Both the position numbers and the translations under genes were made by a program. A stretch of 64,000 bases of DNA from Auanema rhodensis (taxonomy: Eukaryota; Nematoda; Chromadorea; Rhabditida; Rhabditidae), in the NCBI GenBank assembly GCA_964057225.1, contig OZ059897.1, forward strand, positions 22,258,001 through 22,322,000, in the 5' to 3' direction. This document shows positions 39,248-52,900 of the stretch, one piece after another. Each line of letters opens with the position of its first letter. The stretch's first letter is position 1. The notes under the pieces were generated by a model that saw only the letters and a program-made list of their open reading frames with translations, had not been told where the DNA came from and did no database searches.

Positions 39248-41183
39248 TAATTAAATGTACACGTGATGTGCACTTGGTATGTAACTCGCTTCACGTGAAA
39301 GATAAAGAGATGCGGTTTTCAAAATTAGATTCCCCATGTCCATATTAGTCTAAAAACAACCTTTTATTGATATTGGTGCATGGTAACCATGACTTTGAAA
39401 TTTACGTGAACTTTAATTTATGCTAATTAAATGTACACGTGATGTGCACTAGGTATGTAACTCGCTTCACGTGAAAGATAAAGAGATGCGGTTTTCAAAA
39501 TTAGATTCCCCATGTCCATATTAGTCTAAAAACAAATTTTTATTGATATTGGTGCATGGTAACCATGACTTTGAAATTTACGTGAACTTTAATTTATGCT
39601 AATTAAATGTACACGTGATGTGCACTTGGTATGTAACTCGCTTCACGTGAAAGATAAAGAGATGCGGTTTTCAAAATTAGATTCCCCATGTCCATATTAG
39701 TCTAAAAACAAATTTTTATTGATATTGGTTCATGGTAACCATGACTTTGAAATTTACGTGAACTTTAATTTATGCTAATTAAATGTACACGTGATGTGCA
39801 CTTGGTATGTAACTCGCTTCACGTGAAAGATAAAAAGATACGGTTTTCAAAATTAGATTCCCCATGTCCATATTAGTCTAAAAACAAATTTTTATTGATA
39901 TTGCTTCATGGTAACCATGACTTTGAAATTTACGTGAACTTTAATTTATGCTAATTAAATGTACACGTGATGTGCACTTGGTATGTAACTCGCTTCATGT
40001 GAAAGATAAAGAGATGCGGTTTTCAAAATTAGATTCCCCATGTCCATGTTAGTCTAAAAACAAATTTTTATTGATATTGGTTCATGGTAACCATGACTTT
40101 GAAATTTACGTGAACTTTAATTTATGCTAATTAAATGTACACGTGATGTGCACTTGGTATGTAACTCGCTTCACGTGAAAGATAAAGAGATGCGGTTTTC
40201 AAAATTAGATTCCCCATGTCCATATTAGTCTAAAAACAAATTTTTATTGATATTGGTGCATGGTAACCATGACTTTGAAATTTACGTGAACTTTAATTTA
40301 TGCTAATTAAATGTACACGTGATGTGCACTTGGTATGTAACTCGCTTCACGTGAAAGATAAAGAGATGCGGTTTACAAAATTAGATTCCCCATGTCCATA
40401 TTAGTCTAAAAACAAATTTTTATTGATATTGGTTCATGGTAACCATGACTTTGAAATTTACGTGAACTTTAATTTATGCTAATTAAATGTACACGTGATG
40501 TGCACTTGGTATGTAACTCGCTTCACGTGAAAGATAAAGAGATGCGGTTTTCAAAATTAGATTCCCCATGTCCATATTAGTCTAAAAACAAATTTTTATT
40601 GATATTGCTTCATGGTAACCATGACTTTGAAGTTTACGTGAACTTTAATTTATGCTAATTAAATGTACACGTGATGTGCACTTGGTATGTAACTCGCTTC
40701 ACGTGAAAGATAAAGAGATGCGGTTTTCAAAATTAGATTCCCCATGTCCATATTAGTCTAAAAACAAATTTTTATTGATATTGGTTCATGGTAACCATGA
40801 CTTTGAAATTTACGTGAACTTTAATTTATGCTAATTAAATGTACACGTGATGTGCACTTGGTATGTAACTCGCTTCACGTGAAAGATAAAGAGATGCGGT
40901 TTTCAAAATTAGATTCCCCATGTCCATATTAGTCTAAAAACAAATTTTTATTGATATTGGTTCATGGTAACCATGACTTTGAAATTTACGTGAACTTTAA
41001 TTTATGCTAATTAAATGTACACGTGATGTGCACTCGGTATGTAACTCGCTTCACGTGAAAGATAAAGAGATGCGGTTTTCAAAATTAGATTCCCCATGTC
41101 CATATTAGTCTAAAAACAAATTTTTATTGATATTGCTTCATGGTAACCATGACTTTGAAATTTACGTGAACTTTAATTTATGC
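39248..41183. repeat. Distant copy of the 11-monomer HOR unit at 31505-33440
   Basis: All eleven monomers match 31505-33440 in order, including ACAACCTTTT, A28, T47/G97, A72, G153 and C28/C129. The offset is 7743 bp: 44 monomers less the one base lost at 37196. One private change is A65 (AGATACGG) near 39840. It sits between two copies of the 10/11-monomer cassette. Confidence 0.88.
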
Positions 41184-42943
41184 TAATTAAATGTACACGT
41201 GATGTGCACTTGGTATGTAACTCGCTTCACGTGAAAGATAAAGAGATGCGGTTTTCAAAATTAGATTTCCCATGTCCATATTAGTCTAAAAACAAATTTT
41301 TATTGATATTGGTTCATGGTAACCATGACTTTGAAATTTACGTGAACTTTAATTTATGCTAATTAAATGTACACGTGATGTGCACTTGGTATGTAACTCG
41401 CTTCACGTGAAAGATAAAGAGATGCGGTTTTCAAAATTAGATTCCCCATGTCCATATTAGTCTAAAAACAAATTTTTATTGATATTGCTTCATGGTAACC
41501 ATGACTTTGAAATTTACGAGAACTTTAATTTATGCTAATTAAATGTACACGTGATGTGCACTTGGTATGTAACTCGCTTCACGTGAAAGATAAAGAGATG
41601 CGGTTTTCAAAATTAGATTCCCCATGTCCATATTAGTCTAAAAACAAATTTTTATTGATATTGGTGCATGGTAACCATGACTTTGAAATTAACGTGAACT
41701 TTAATTTATGCTAATTAAATGTACACGTGATGTGCACTTGGTATGTAACTCGCTTCACGTGAAAGATAAAGAGATGCGGTTTTCAAAATTAGATTCCCCA
41801 TGTCCATATTAGTCTAAAAACAAATTTTTATTGATATTGGTTCATGGTAACCATGACTTTGAAATTTACGTGAACTTTAATTTATGCTAATTAAATGTAC
41901 ACGTGATGTGCACTTGGTATGTAACTCGCTTCACGTGAAAGATGAAGAGATGCGGTTTTCAAAATTAGATTCCCCATGTCCATATTAGTCTAAAAACAAA
42001 TTTTTATTGATATTGCTTCATGGTAATCATGACTTTGAAGTTTACGTGAACTTTAATTTATGCTAATTAAATGTACACGTGATGTGCACTTGGTATGTAA
42101 CTCGCTTCACGTGAAAGATAAAGAGATGCGGTTTTCAAAATTAGATTCCCCATGTCCATATTAGTCTAAAAACAAATTTTTATTGATATTGGTTCATGGT
42201 AACCATGACTTTGAAATTTACGTGAACTTTAATTTATGCTAATTAAATGTACACGTGATGTGCACTTGGTATGTAACTCGCTTCACGTGAAAGATAAAGA
42301 GATGCGGTTTTCAAAATTAGATTCCCCATGTCCATATTAGTCTAAAAACAAATTTTTATTGATATTGGTGCATGGTAACCATGACTTTGAAATTTACGTG
42401 AACTTTAATTTATGCTAATTAAATGTACACGTGATGTGCACTTGGTATGTAACTCGCTTCACGTGAAAGATAAAGAAATGCGGTTTTCAAAATTAGATTC
42501 CCCATGTCCATATTAGTCTAAAAACAAATTTTTATTGATATTGGTTCATGGTAACCATGACTTTGAAATTTACGTGAACTTTAATTTATGCTAATTAAAT
42601 GTACACGTGATGTGCACTTGGTATGTAACTCGCTTCACGTGAAAGATAAAGAGATGCGGTTTTCAAAATTAGATTCCCCATGTCCATATTAGTCTAAAAA
42701 CAAATTTTTATTGATATTGGTTCATGGTAACCATGACTTTGAAATTTACGTGAACTTTAATTTATGCTAATTAAATGTACACGTGATGTGCACTTGGTAT
42801 GTAACTCGCTTCACGTGAAAGATAAAGAGATGCAGTTTTCAAAATTAGATTCCCCATGTCCATATTAGTCTAAAAACAAATTTTTATTGATATTGGTTCA
42901 TGGTAACCATGACTTTGAAATTTACGTGAACTTTAATTTATGC
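41184..42943. repeat. 10-monomer cassette, copy 2
   Basis: It matches 37312-39247 but lacks the A128/T176 monomer, and the seventh monomer has A97 rather than G97. The A156 monomers (37840 and 41536) are 21 monomers apart. Confidence 0.85.
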
Positions 42944-43647
42944 TAATTAAATGTACACGTGATGTGCACTTGGTATGTAACTCGCTTCACGTGAAAGATA
43001 AAGAGATGCGGTTTTCAAAATTAGATTCCCCATGTCCATATTAGTCTAAAAACAAATTTTTATTGATATTGGTGCATGGTAACCATGACTTTGAAATTTA
43101 CGTGAACTTTAATTTATGCTAATTAAATGTACACGTGATGTGCACTTGGTATGTAACTCGCTTCACGTGAAAGATAAAGAAATGCGGTTTTCAAAATTAG
43201 ATTCCCCATGTCCATATTAGTCTAAAAACAAATTTTTATTGATATTGGTTCATGGTAACCATGACTTTGAAATTTACGTGAACTTTAATTTATGCTAATT
43301 AAATGTACACGTGATGTGCACTTGGTATGTAACTCGCTTCACGTGAAAGATAAAGAGATGCGGTTTTCAAAATTAGATTCCCCATGTCCATATTAGTCTA
43401 AAAACAAATTTTTATTGATATTGGTTCATGGTAACCATGACTTTGAAATTTACGTGAACTTTAATTTATGCTAATTAAATGTACACGTGATGTGCACTTG
43501 GTATGTAACTCGCTTCACGTGAAAGATAAAGAGATGCAGTTTTCAAAATTAGATTCCCCATGTCCATATTAGTCTAAAAACAAATTTTTATTGATATTGG
43601 TTCATGGTAACCATGACTTTGAAATTTACGTGAACTTTAATTTATGC
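42240..43647. repeat. Four-monomer tandem duplication [G131][A62][cons][A67]
   Basis: AAAGAAATGC (A62) near 42477 and 43181 and GATGCAGTT (A67) near 42834 and 43538 are each 704 bp apart. Units are 42240-42943 and 42944-43647. The first unit is the end of cassette copy 2. Confidence 0.88.
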
Positions 43648-45407
43648 TAATTAAATGTACACGTGATGTGCACTTGGTATGTAACTCGCTTCACGTGAAA
43701 GATAAAGAGATGCGGTTTTCAAAATTAGATTCCCCATGTCCATATTAGTCTAAAAACAAATTTTTATTGATATTGCTTCATGGTAACCATGACTTTGAAA
43801 TTTACGAGAACTTTAATTTATGCTAATTAAATGTACACGTGATGTGCACTTGGTATGTAACTCGCTTCACGTGAAAGATAAAGAGATGCGGTTTTCAAAA
43901 TTAGATTCCCCATGTCCATATTAGTCTAAAAACAAATTTTTATTGATATTAGTTCATGGTAACCATGACTTTGAAATTTACGTGAACTTTAATTTATGTT
44001 AATTAAATGTACACGTGATGTGCACTTGGTATGTAACTCGCTTCACGTGAAAGATAAAGAGATGCGGTTTTCAAAATTAGATTCCCCATGTCCATATTAG
44101 TCTAAAAACAAATTTTTATTGATATTGGTGCATGGTAACCATGACTTTGAAATTAACGTGAACTTTAATTTATGCTAATTAAATGTACACGTGATGTGCA
44201 CTTGGTATGTAACTCGCTTCACGTGAAAGATAAAGAGATGCGGTTTTCAAAATTAGATTCCCCATGTCCATATTAGTCTAAAAACAAATTTTTATTGATA
44301 TTGGTTCATGGTAACCATGACTTTGAAATTTACGTGAACTTTAATTTATGCTAATTAAATGTACACGTGATGTGCACTTGGTATGTAACTCGCTTCACGT
44401 GAAAGATGAAGAGATGCGGTTTTCAAAATTAGATTCCCCATGTCCATATTAGTCTAAAAACAAATTTTTATTGATATTGCTTCATGGTAATCATGACTTT
44501 GAAGTTTACGTGAACTTTAATTTATGCTAATTAAATGTACACGTGATGTGCACTTGGTATGTAACTCGCTTCACGTGAAAGATAAAGAGATGCGGTTTTC
44601 AAAATTAGATTCCCCATGTCCATATTAGTCTAAAAACAAATTTTTATTGATATTGGTTCATGGTAACCATGACTTTGAAATTTACGTGAACTTTAATTTA
44701 TGCTAATTAAATGTACACGTGATGTGCACTTGGTATGTAACTCGCTTCACGTGAAAGATAAAGAGATGCGGTTATCAAAATTAGATTCCCCATATCCATA
44801 TTAGTCTAAAAACAAATTTTTATTGATATTGGTGCATGGTAACCATGACTTTGAAATTTACGTGAACTTTAATTTATGCTAATTAAATGTACACGTGATG
44901 TGCACTTGGTATGTAACTCGCTTCACGTGAAAGATAAAGAAATGCGGTTTTCAAAATTAGATTCCCCATGTCCATATTAGTCTAAAAACAAATTTTTATT
45001 GATATTGGTTCATGGTAACCATGACTTTGAAATTTACGTGAACTTTAATTTATGCTAATTAAATGTACACGTGATGTGCACTTGGTATGTAACTCGCTTC
45101 ACGTGAAAGATAAAGAGATGCGGTTTTCAAAATTAGATTCCCCATGTCCATATTAGTCTAAAAACAAATTTTTATTGATATTGGTTCATGGTAACCATGA
45201 CTTTGAAATTTACGTGAACTTTAATTTATGCTAATTAAATGTACACGTGATGTGCACTTGGTATGTAACTCGCTTCACGTGAAAGATAAAGAGATGCAGT
45301 TTTCAAAATTAGATTCCCCATGTCCATATTAGTCTAAAAACAAATTTTTATTGATATTGGTTCATGGTAACCATGACTTTGAAATTTACGTGAACTTTAA
45401 TTTATGC
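43648..45407. repeat. 10-monomer cassette, copy 3
   Basis: Order: [C129,A160][A128,T176][G131,A156][cons][G57,C129,T140,G153][cons][G131][A62][cons][A67]. It keeps the A128/T176 monomer that copy 2 lost but lacks the T85 head. Private changes in 44704 are GGTTATC and CATATCC. Each copy therefore lost a different member. Confidence 0.85.
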
Positions 45408-48399
45408 TAATTAAATGTACACGTGATGTGCACTTGGTATGTAACTCGCTTCACGTGAAAGATAAAGAGATGCGGTTTTCAAAATTAGATTCCCCATGTC
45501 CATATTAGTCTAAAAACAAATTTTTATTGATATTGGTGCATGGTAACCATGACTTTGAAATTTACGTGAACTTTAATTTATGCTAATTAAATGTACACGT
45601 GATGTGCACTTGGTATGTAACTCGCTTCACGTGAAAGATAAAGAGATGCGGTTTTCAAAATTAGATTCCCCATGTCCATATTAGTCTAAAAACAAATTTT
45701 TATTGATATTGGTTCATGGTAACCATGACTTTGAAATTTACGTGAACTTTAATTTATGCTAATTAAATGTACACGTGATGTGCACTTGGTATGTAACTCG
45801 CTTCACGTGAAAGATAAAGAGATGCGGTTTTCAAAATTAGATTCCCCATGTCCATATTAGTCTAAAAACAAATTTTTATTGATATTGGTTCATGGTAACC
45901 ATGACTTTGAAATTTACGTGAACTTTAATTTATGCTAATTAAATGTACACGTGATGTGCACTTGGTATGTAACTCGCTTCACGTGAAAGATAAAGAGATG
46001 CAGTTTTCAAAATTAGATTCCCCATGTCCATATTAGTCTAAAAACAAATTTTTATTGATATTGGTTCATGGTAACCATGACTTTGAAATTTACGTGAACT
46101 TTAATTTATGCTAATTAAATGTACACGTGATGTGCACTTGGTATGTAACTCGCTTCACGTGAAAGATAAAGAGATGCGGTTTTCAAAATTAGATTCCCCA
46201 TGTCCATATTAGTCTAAAAACAAATTTTTATTGATATTGGTGCATGGTAACCATGACTTTGAAATTTACGTGAACTTTAATTTATGCTAATTAAATGTAC
46301 ACGTGATGTGCACTTGGTATGTAACTCGCTTCACGTGAAAGATAAAAAGATGCGGTTTTCAAAATTAGATTCCCCATGTCCATATTAGTCTAAAAACAAA
46401 TTTTTATTGATATTGGTTCATGGTAACCATGACTTTGAAATTTACGTGAACTTTAATTTATGCTAATTAAATGTACACGTGATGTGCACTTGGTATGTAA
46501 CTCGCTTCACGTGAAATATAAAAAGATTCGGTTTTCAAAATTAGATTCCCCATGTCCATATTAGTCTAAAAACAAATTTTTATTGATATTGCTTCATGGT
46601 AACCATGACTTTGAAATTTACGTGAACTTTAATTTATGCTAATTAAATGTACACGTGATGTGCATTTGGTATGTAACTCGCTTCACGTGAAAGATAAAGA
46701 GATGCGGTTTTCAAAATTAGATTCCCCATGTCCATATTAGTCTAAAAACAAATTTTTATTGATATTGGTTCATGGTAACCATGACTTTGAAATTTACGTG
46801 AACTTTAATTTATGCTAATTAAATGTACACGTGATGTGCACTTGGTATGTAACTCGCTTCACGTGAAAGATAAAGAGATGCGGTTTTCAAAATTAGATTT
46901 CCCATGTCCATATTAGTCTAAAAACAAATTTTTATTGATATTGGTGCATGGTAACCATGACTTTGAAATTTACGTGAACTTTAATTTATGCTAATTAAAT
47001 GTACACGTGATGTGCACTTGGTATGTAACTCGCTTCACGTGAAAGATAAAGAGATGCGGTTTTCAAAATTAGATTCCCCATGTCCATATTAGTCTAAAAA
47101 CAAATTTTTATTGATATTGCTTCATGGTAACCATGACTTTGAAATTTACGTGAACTTTAATTTATGCTAATTAAATGTACACGTGATGTGCACTTGGTAT
47201 GTAACTCGCTTCACGTGAAAGATAAAGAGATGCGGTTTTCAAAATTAGATTCCCCATGTCCATATTAGTCTAAAAACAAATTTTTATTGATATTGCTTCA
47301 TGGTAACCATGACTTTGAAATTTACGTGAACTTTAATTTATGCTAATTAAATGTACACGTGATGTGCACTTGGTATGTAACTCGCTTCACGTGAAAGATA
47401 AAGAGATGCGGTTTTCAAAATTAGATTCCCCATGTCCATATTAGTCTAAAAACAAATTTTTATTGATATTGCTTCATGGTAACCATGACTTTGAAGTTTA
47501 CGTGAACTTTAATTTATGCTAATTAAATGTACACGTGATGTGCACTTGGTATGTAACTCGCTTCACGTGAAAGATAAAGAGATGCGGTTTTTAAAATTAG
47601 ATTCCCCATGTCCATATTAGTCTAAAAACAAATTTTTATTGATATTGGTTCATGGTAACCATGACTTTGAAATTTACGTGAACTTTAATTTATGCTAATT
47701 AAATGTACACGTGATGTGCACTTGGTATGTAACTCGCTTCACGTGAAAGATAAAGAGATGCGGTTTTCAAAATTAGATTCCCCATGTCCATATTAGTCTA
47801 AAAACAAATTTTTATTGATATTGGTTCATGGTAACCATGACTTTGAAATTTACGTGAACTTTAATTTATGCTAATTAAATGTACACGTGATGTGCACTTG
47901 GTATGTAACTCGCTTCACGTGAAAGATAAAGAGATGCGGTTTTCAAAATTAGATTCCCCATGTCCATATTAGTCTAAAAACAAATTTTTATTGATATTGG
48001 TTCATGGTAACCATGACTTTGAAATTTACGTGAACTTTAATTTATGCTAATTAAATGTACACGTGATGTGCACTTGGTATGTAACTCGCTTCACGTGAAA
48101 GATAAAGAGATGCGGTTTTCAAAATTAGATTCCCCATGTCCATATTAGTCTAAAAACAAATTTTTATTGATATTGGTTCATGGTAACCATGACTTCGAAA
48201 TTTACGTGAACTTTAATTTATGCTAATTAAATGTACACGTGATGTGCACTTGGTATGTAACTCGCTTCACGTGAAAGATAAAGAGATGCGGTTTTCAAAA
48301 TTAGATTCCCCATGTCCATATTAGTCTAAAAACAAATTTTTATTGATATTGGTTCATGGTAACCATGACTTTGAAATTTACGTGAACTTTAATTTATGC
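45408..48399. repeat. Transition zone between the mixed and uniform halves of the array
   Basis: Seventeen monomers with little HOR order. Notable are 45408-46287 ([G131][cons][cons][A67][G131]), 46464 (four changes: T54, A60, T65, C129), 46816 (T85 with G131, an unusual pairing), three C129 monomers in a row at 46992, 47168 and 47344, T73 at 47520 and C149 at 48048, which creates TTCGAA. Beyond this zone the G131 allele nearly disappears. Confidence 0.7.
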
Positions 48400-49983
48400 T
48401 AATTAAATGTACACGTGATGTGCACTTGGTATGTAACTCGCTTCACGTGAAAGATAAAGAGATGCGGTTTTCAAAATTAGATTCACCATGTCCATATTAG
48501 TCTATAAACAAATTTTTATTGATATTGGTTCATGGTAACCATGACTTTGAAGTTTACGTGAACTTTAATTTATGCTAATTAAATGTACACGTGATGTGCA
48601 CTTGGTATGTAACTCGCTTCACGTGAAAGATAAAGAGATGCGGTTTTCAAAATTAGATTCCCCATGTCCATATTAGTCTAAAAACAAATTTTTATTGATA
48701 TTGGTGCATGGTAACCATGACTTTGAAATTTACGTGAACTTTAATTTATGCTAATTAAATGTACACGTGATGTGCACTTGGTATGTAACTCGCTTCACGT
48801 GAAAGATAAAGAGATGCGGTTCTCAAAATTAGATTCCCCATGTCCATATTAGTCTAAAAACAAATTTTTCGTGATATTGGTTCATGGTAACCATGACTTT
48901 GAAATTTACGTGAACTTTAATTTATGCTAATTAAATGTACACGTGATGTGCACTTGGTATGTAACTCGCTTCACGTGAAAGATAAAGAGATGCGGTTTTC
49001 AAAATTAGATTCCCCATGTCCATATTAGTCTAAAAACAAATTTTTATTGATATTGGTTCATGGTAACCATGACTTTGAAATTTACGTGAACTTTAATTTA
49101 TGCTAATTAAATGTACACGTGATGTGCACTTGGTATGTAACTCGCTTCACGTGAAAGATAAAGAGATGCGGTTTTCAAAATTAGATTCCCCATGTCCATA
49201 TTAGTCTAAAAACAAATTTTTATTGATATTGGTTCATGGTAACCATGACTTTGAAATTTACGTGAACTTTAATTTATGCTAATTAAATGTACACGTGATG
49301 TGCACTTGGTATGTAACTCGCTTCACGTGAAAGATAAAGAGATGCGGTTTTCAAAATTAGATTCCCCATGTCCATATTAGTCTAAAAACAAATTTTTATT
49401 GATATTGGTTCATGGTAACCATGACTTTGAAATTTACGTGAACTTTAATTTATGCTAATTAAATGTACACGTGATGTGCACTTGGTATGTAACTCGCTTC
49501 ACGTGAAAGATAAAGAGATGCGGTTTTCAAAATTAGATTCCCCATGGTCATATTAGACTAAAAACAAATTTTTATTGATATTGCTTCATGGTAACCATGA
49601 CTTTGAAATTTACGTGAACTTTAATTTATGCTAATTAAATGTACACGTGATGTGCACTTGGTATGTAACTCGCTTCACGTGAAAGATAAAGAGATGCGGT
49701 TTTCAAAACTAGATTCCCCATGTCCATATTAGTCTAAAAACAAATTTTTATTGATATTGGTTCATGGTAACCATGACTTTGAAATTTACGTGAACTTCAA
49801 TTTATGCTAATTAAATGTACACGTGATGTGCACTTGGTATGTAACTCGCTTCACGTGAAAGATAAAGAGATGCGGTTTTCATAATTAGATTCCCTATGTC
49901 CATATTAGTCTAAAAACAAATTTTTATTGATATTGGTTCATGGTAACCATGACTTTGAAATTTACGTGAACTTTAATTTATGC
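48400..49983. repeat. Nine-monomer cassette, copy 1
   Basis: Order: [T106,G153][G131][C71 plus TTTTTCGTGAT][cons][cons][cons][GGTCAT,C129][C78][T75,T88]. Markers: GTCTATAAAC near 48505, GGTTCTC near 48831, TTCGTG at 48870, CATGGTCAT near 49546, AAAACTAG at 49709, CATAATTAG with CCCTATG at 49882. Private changes: A86 (ATTCACC) and ATTAGACTA. Confidence 0.88.
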
Positions 49984-52900
49984 TAATTAAATGTACACGT
50001 GATGTGCACTTGGTATGTAACTCGCTTCACGTGAAAGATAAAGAGATGCGGTTTTCAAAATTAGATTCCCCATGTCCATATTAGTCTAAAAACAAATTTT
50101 TATTGATATTGGTTCATGGTAACCATGACTTTGAAATTTACGTGAACTTTAATTTATGCTAATTAAATGTACACGTGATGTGCACTTGGTATGTAACTCG
50201 CTTCACGTGAAAGATAAAGAGATGCAGTTTTCAAAATTAGATTCCCCATGTCCATATTAGTCTAAAAACAAATTTTTATTGATATTGGTTCATGGTAACC
50301 ATGACTTTGAAATTTACGTGAACTTTAATTTATGCTAATTAAATGTACACGTGATGTGCACTTGGTATGTAAATCGCTTCACGTGAAAGATAAAGAGATG
50401 CGGTTTTCAAAATTAGATTCCCCATGTCCATATTAGTCTAAAAACAAATTTTTATTGATATTGCTTCATGGTAACCATGACTTTGAAATTTACGTGAACT
50501 TTAATTTATGCTAATTAAATGTACACGTGATGTGCACTTGGTATGTAACTCGCTTCACGTGAAAGATAAAGAGATGCGGTTTTCAAAATTAGATTCCCCA
50601 TGTCCATATTAGTCTAAAAACAAATTTTTATTGATATTGGTTCATGGTAACCATGACTTTGAAATTTACGTGAACTTTAATTTATGCTAATTAAATGTAC
50701 ACGTGATGTGCACTTGGTATGTAACTCGCTTCACGTGAAAGATAAAGAGATGCGGTTTTCAAAATTAGATTTCCCATGTCCATATTAGTCTAAAAACAAA
50801 TTTTTATTGATATTGGTTCATGGTAACCATGACTTTGAAATTTACGTGAACTTTAATTTATGCTAATTAAATGTACACGTGATGTGCACTTGGTATGTAA
50901 CTCGCTTCACGTGAAAGATAAAGAGATGCGGTTTTCAAAATTAGATTCCCCATGTCCATATTAGTCTAAAAACAAATTTTTATTGATATTGGTTCATGGT
51001 AACCATGACTTTGAAATTTACGTGAACTTTAATTTATGCTAATTAAATGTACACGTGATGTGCACTTGGTATGTAACTCGCTTCACGTGAAAGATAAAGA
51101 GATGCGGTTTTCAAAATTAGATTCCCCATGTCCATATTAGTCTAAAAACAAATTTTTATTGATATTGGTTCATGGTAACCATGACTTTGAAATTTACGTG
51201 AACTTTAATTTATGCTAATTAAATGTACCCGTGATGTGCACTTGGTATGTAACTCGCTTCACGTGAAAGATAAAGAGATGCGGTTTTCAAAATTAGATTC
51301 CCCATGTCCATATTAGTCTAAAAACAAATTTTTATTGATATTGGTTCATGGTAACCATGACTTTGAAATTTACGTGAACTTTAATTTATGCTAATTAAAT
51401 GTACACGTGATGTGCACTTGGTATGTAACTCGCTTCACGTGAAAGATAAAGAGATGCGGTTTTCATAATTAGATTCCCTATGTCCATATTAGTCTAAAAA
51501 CAAATTTTTATTGATATTGGTTCATGGTAACCATGACTTTGAAATTTACGTGAACTTTAATTTATGCTAATTAAATGTACACGTGATGTGCACTTGGTAT
51601 GTAACTCGCTTCACGTGAAAGATAAAGAGATGCGGTTTTCAAAATTAGATTCCCCATGTCCATATTAGTCTAAAAACAAATTTTTATTGATATTGGTTCA
51701 TGGTAACCATGACTTTGAAATTTACGTGAACTTTAATTTATGCTAATTAAATGTACACGTGATGTGCACTTGGTATGTAACTCGCTTCACGTGAAAGATA
51801 AAGAGATGCGGTTTTCAAAATTAGATTCCCCATGTCCATATTAGTCTAAAAACAAATTTTTATTGATATTGGTTCATGGTAACCATGACTTTGAAATTTA
51901 CGTGAACTTTAATTTATGCTAATTAAATGTACACGTGATGTGCACTTGGTATGTAACTCGCTTCACGTGAAAGATAAAGAGATGCGGTTTTCAAAATTAG
52001 ATTCCCCATGTCCATATTAGTCTAAAAACAAATTTTTATTGATATTGGTTCATGGTAACCATGACTTTGAAATTTACGTGAACTTTAATTTATGCTAATT
52101 AAATGTACACGTGATGTGCACTCGGTATGTAACTCGCTTCACGTGAAAGATAAAGAGATGCGGTTTTCAAAATTAGATTCCCCATGTCCATATTAGTCTA
52201 AAAACAAATTTTTATTGATATTGCTTCATGGTAACCATGACTTTGAAATTTACGTGAACTTTAATTTATGCTAATTAAATGTACACGTGATGTGCACTTG
52301 GTATGTAACTCGCTTCACGTGAAAGATAAAGAGATGCGGTTTTCAAAATTAGATTTCCCATGTCCATATTAGTCTAAAAACAAATTTTTATTGATATTGG
52401 TTCATGGTAACCATGACTTTGAAATTTACGTGAACTTTAATTTATGCTAATTAAATGTATACGTGATGTGCACTTGGTATGTAACTCGCTTCACGTGAAA
52501 GATAAAGAGATGCGGTTTTCATAATTAGATTCCCTATGTCCATATTAGTCTAAAAACAAATTTTTATTGATATTGGTTCATGGTAACCATGACTTTGAAA
52601 TTTACGTGAACTTTAATTTATGCTAATTAAATGTACACGTGATGTGCACTTGGTATGTAACTCGCTTCACGTGAAAGATGAAGAGATGCGGTTTTCAAAA
52701 TTAGATTCCCCATGTCCATATTAGTCTAAAAACAAATTTTTATTGATATTGGTTCATGGTAACCATGACTTTGAAATTTACGTGAACTTTAATTTATGCT
52801 AATTAAATGTACACGTGATGTGCACTTGGTATGTAACTCGCTTCACGTGAAAGATAAAGAGATGCAGTTTTCAAAATTAGATTCCCCATGTCCATATTAG

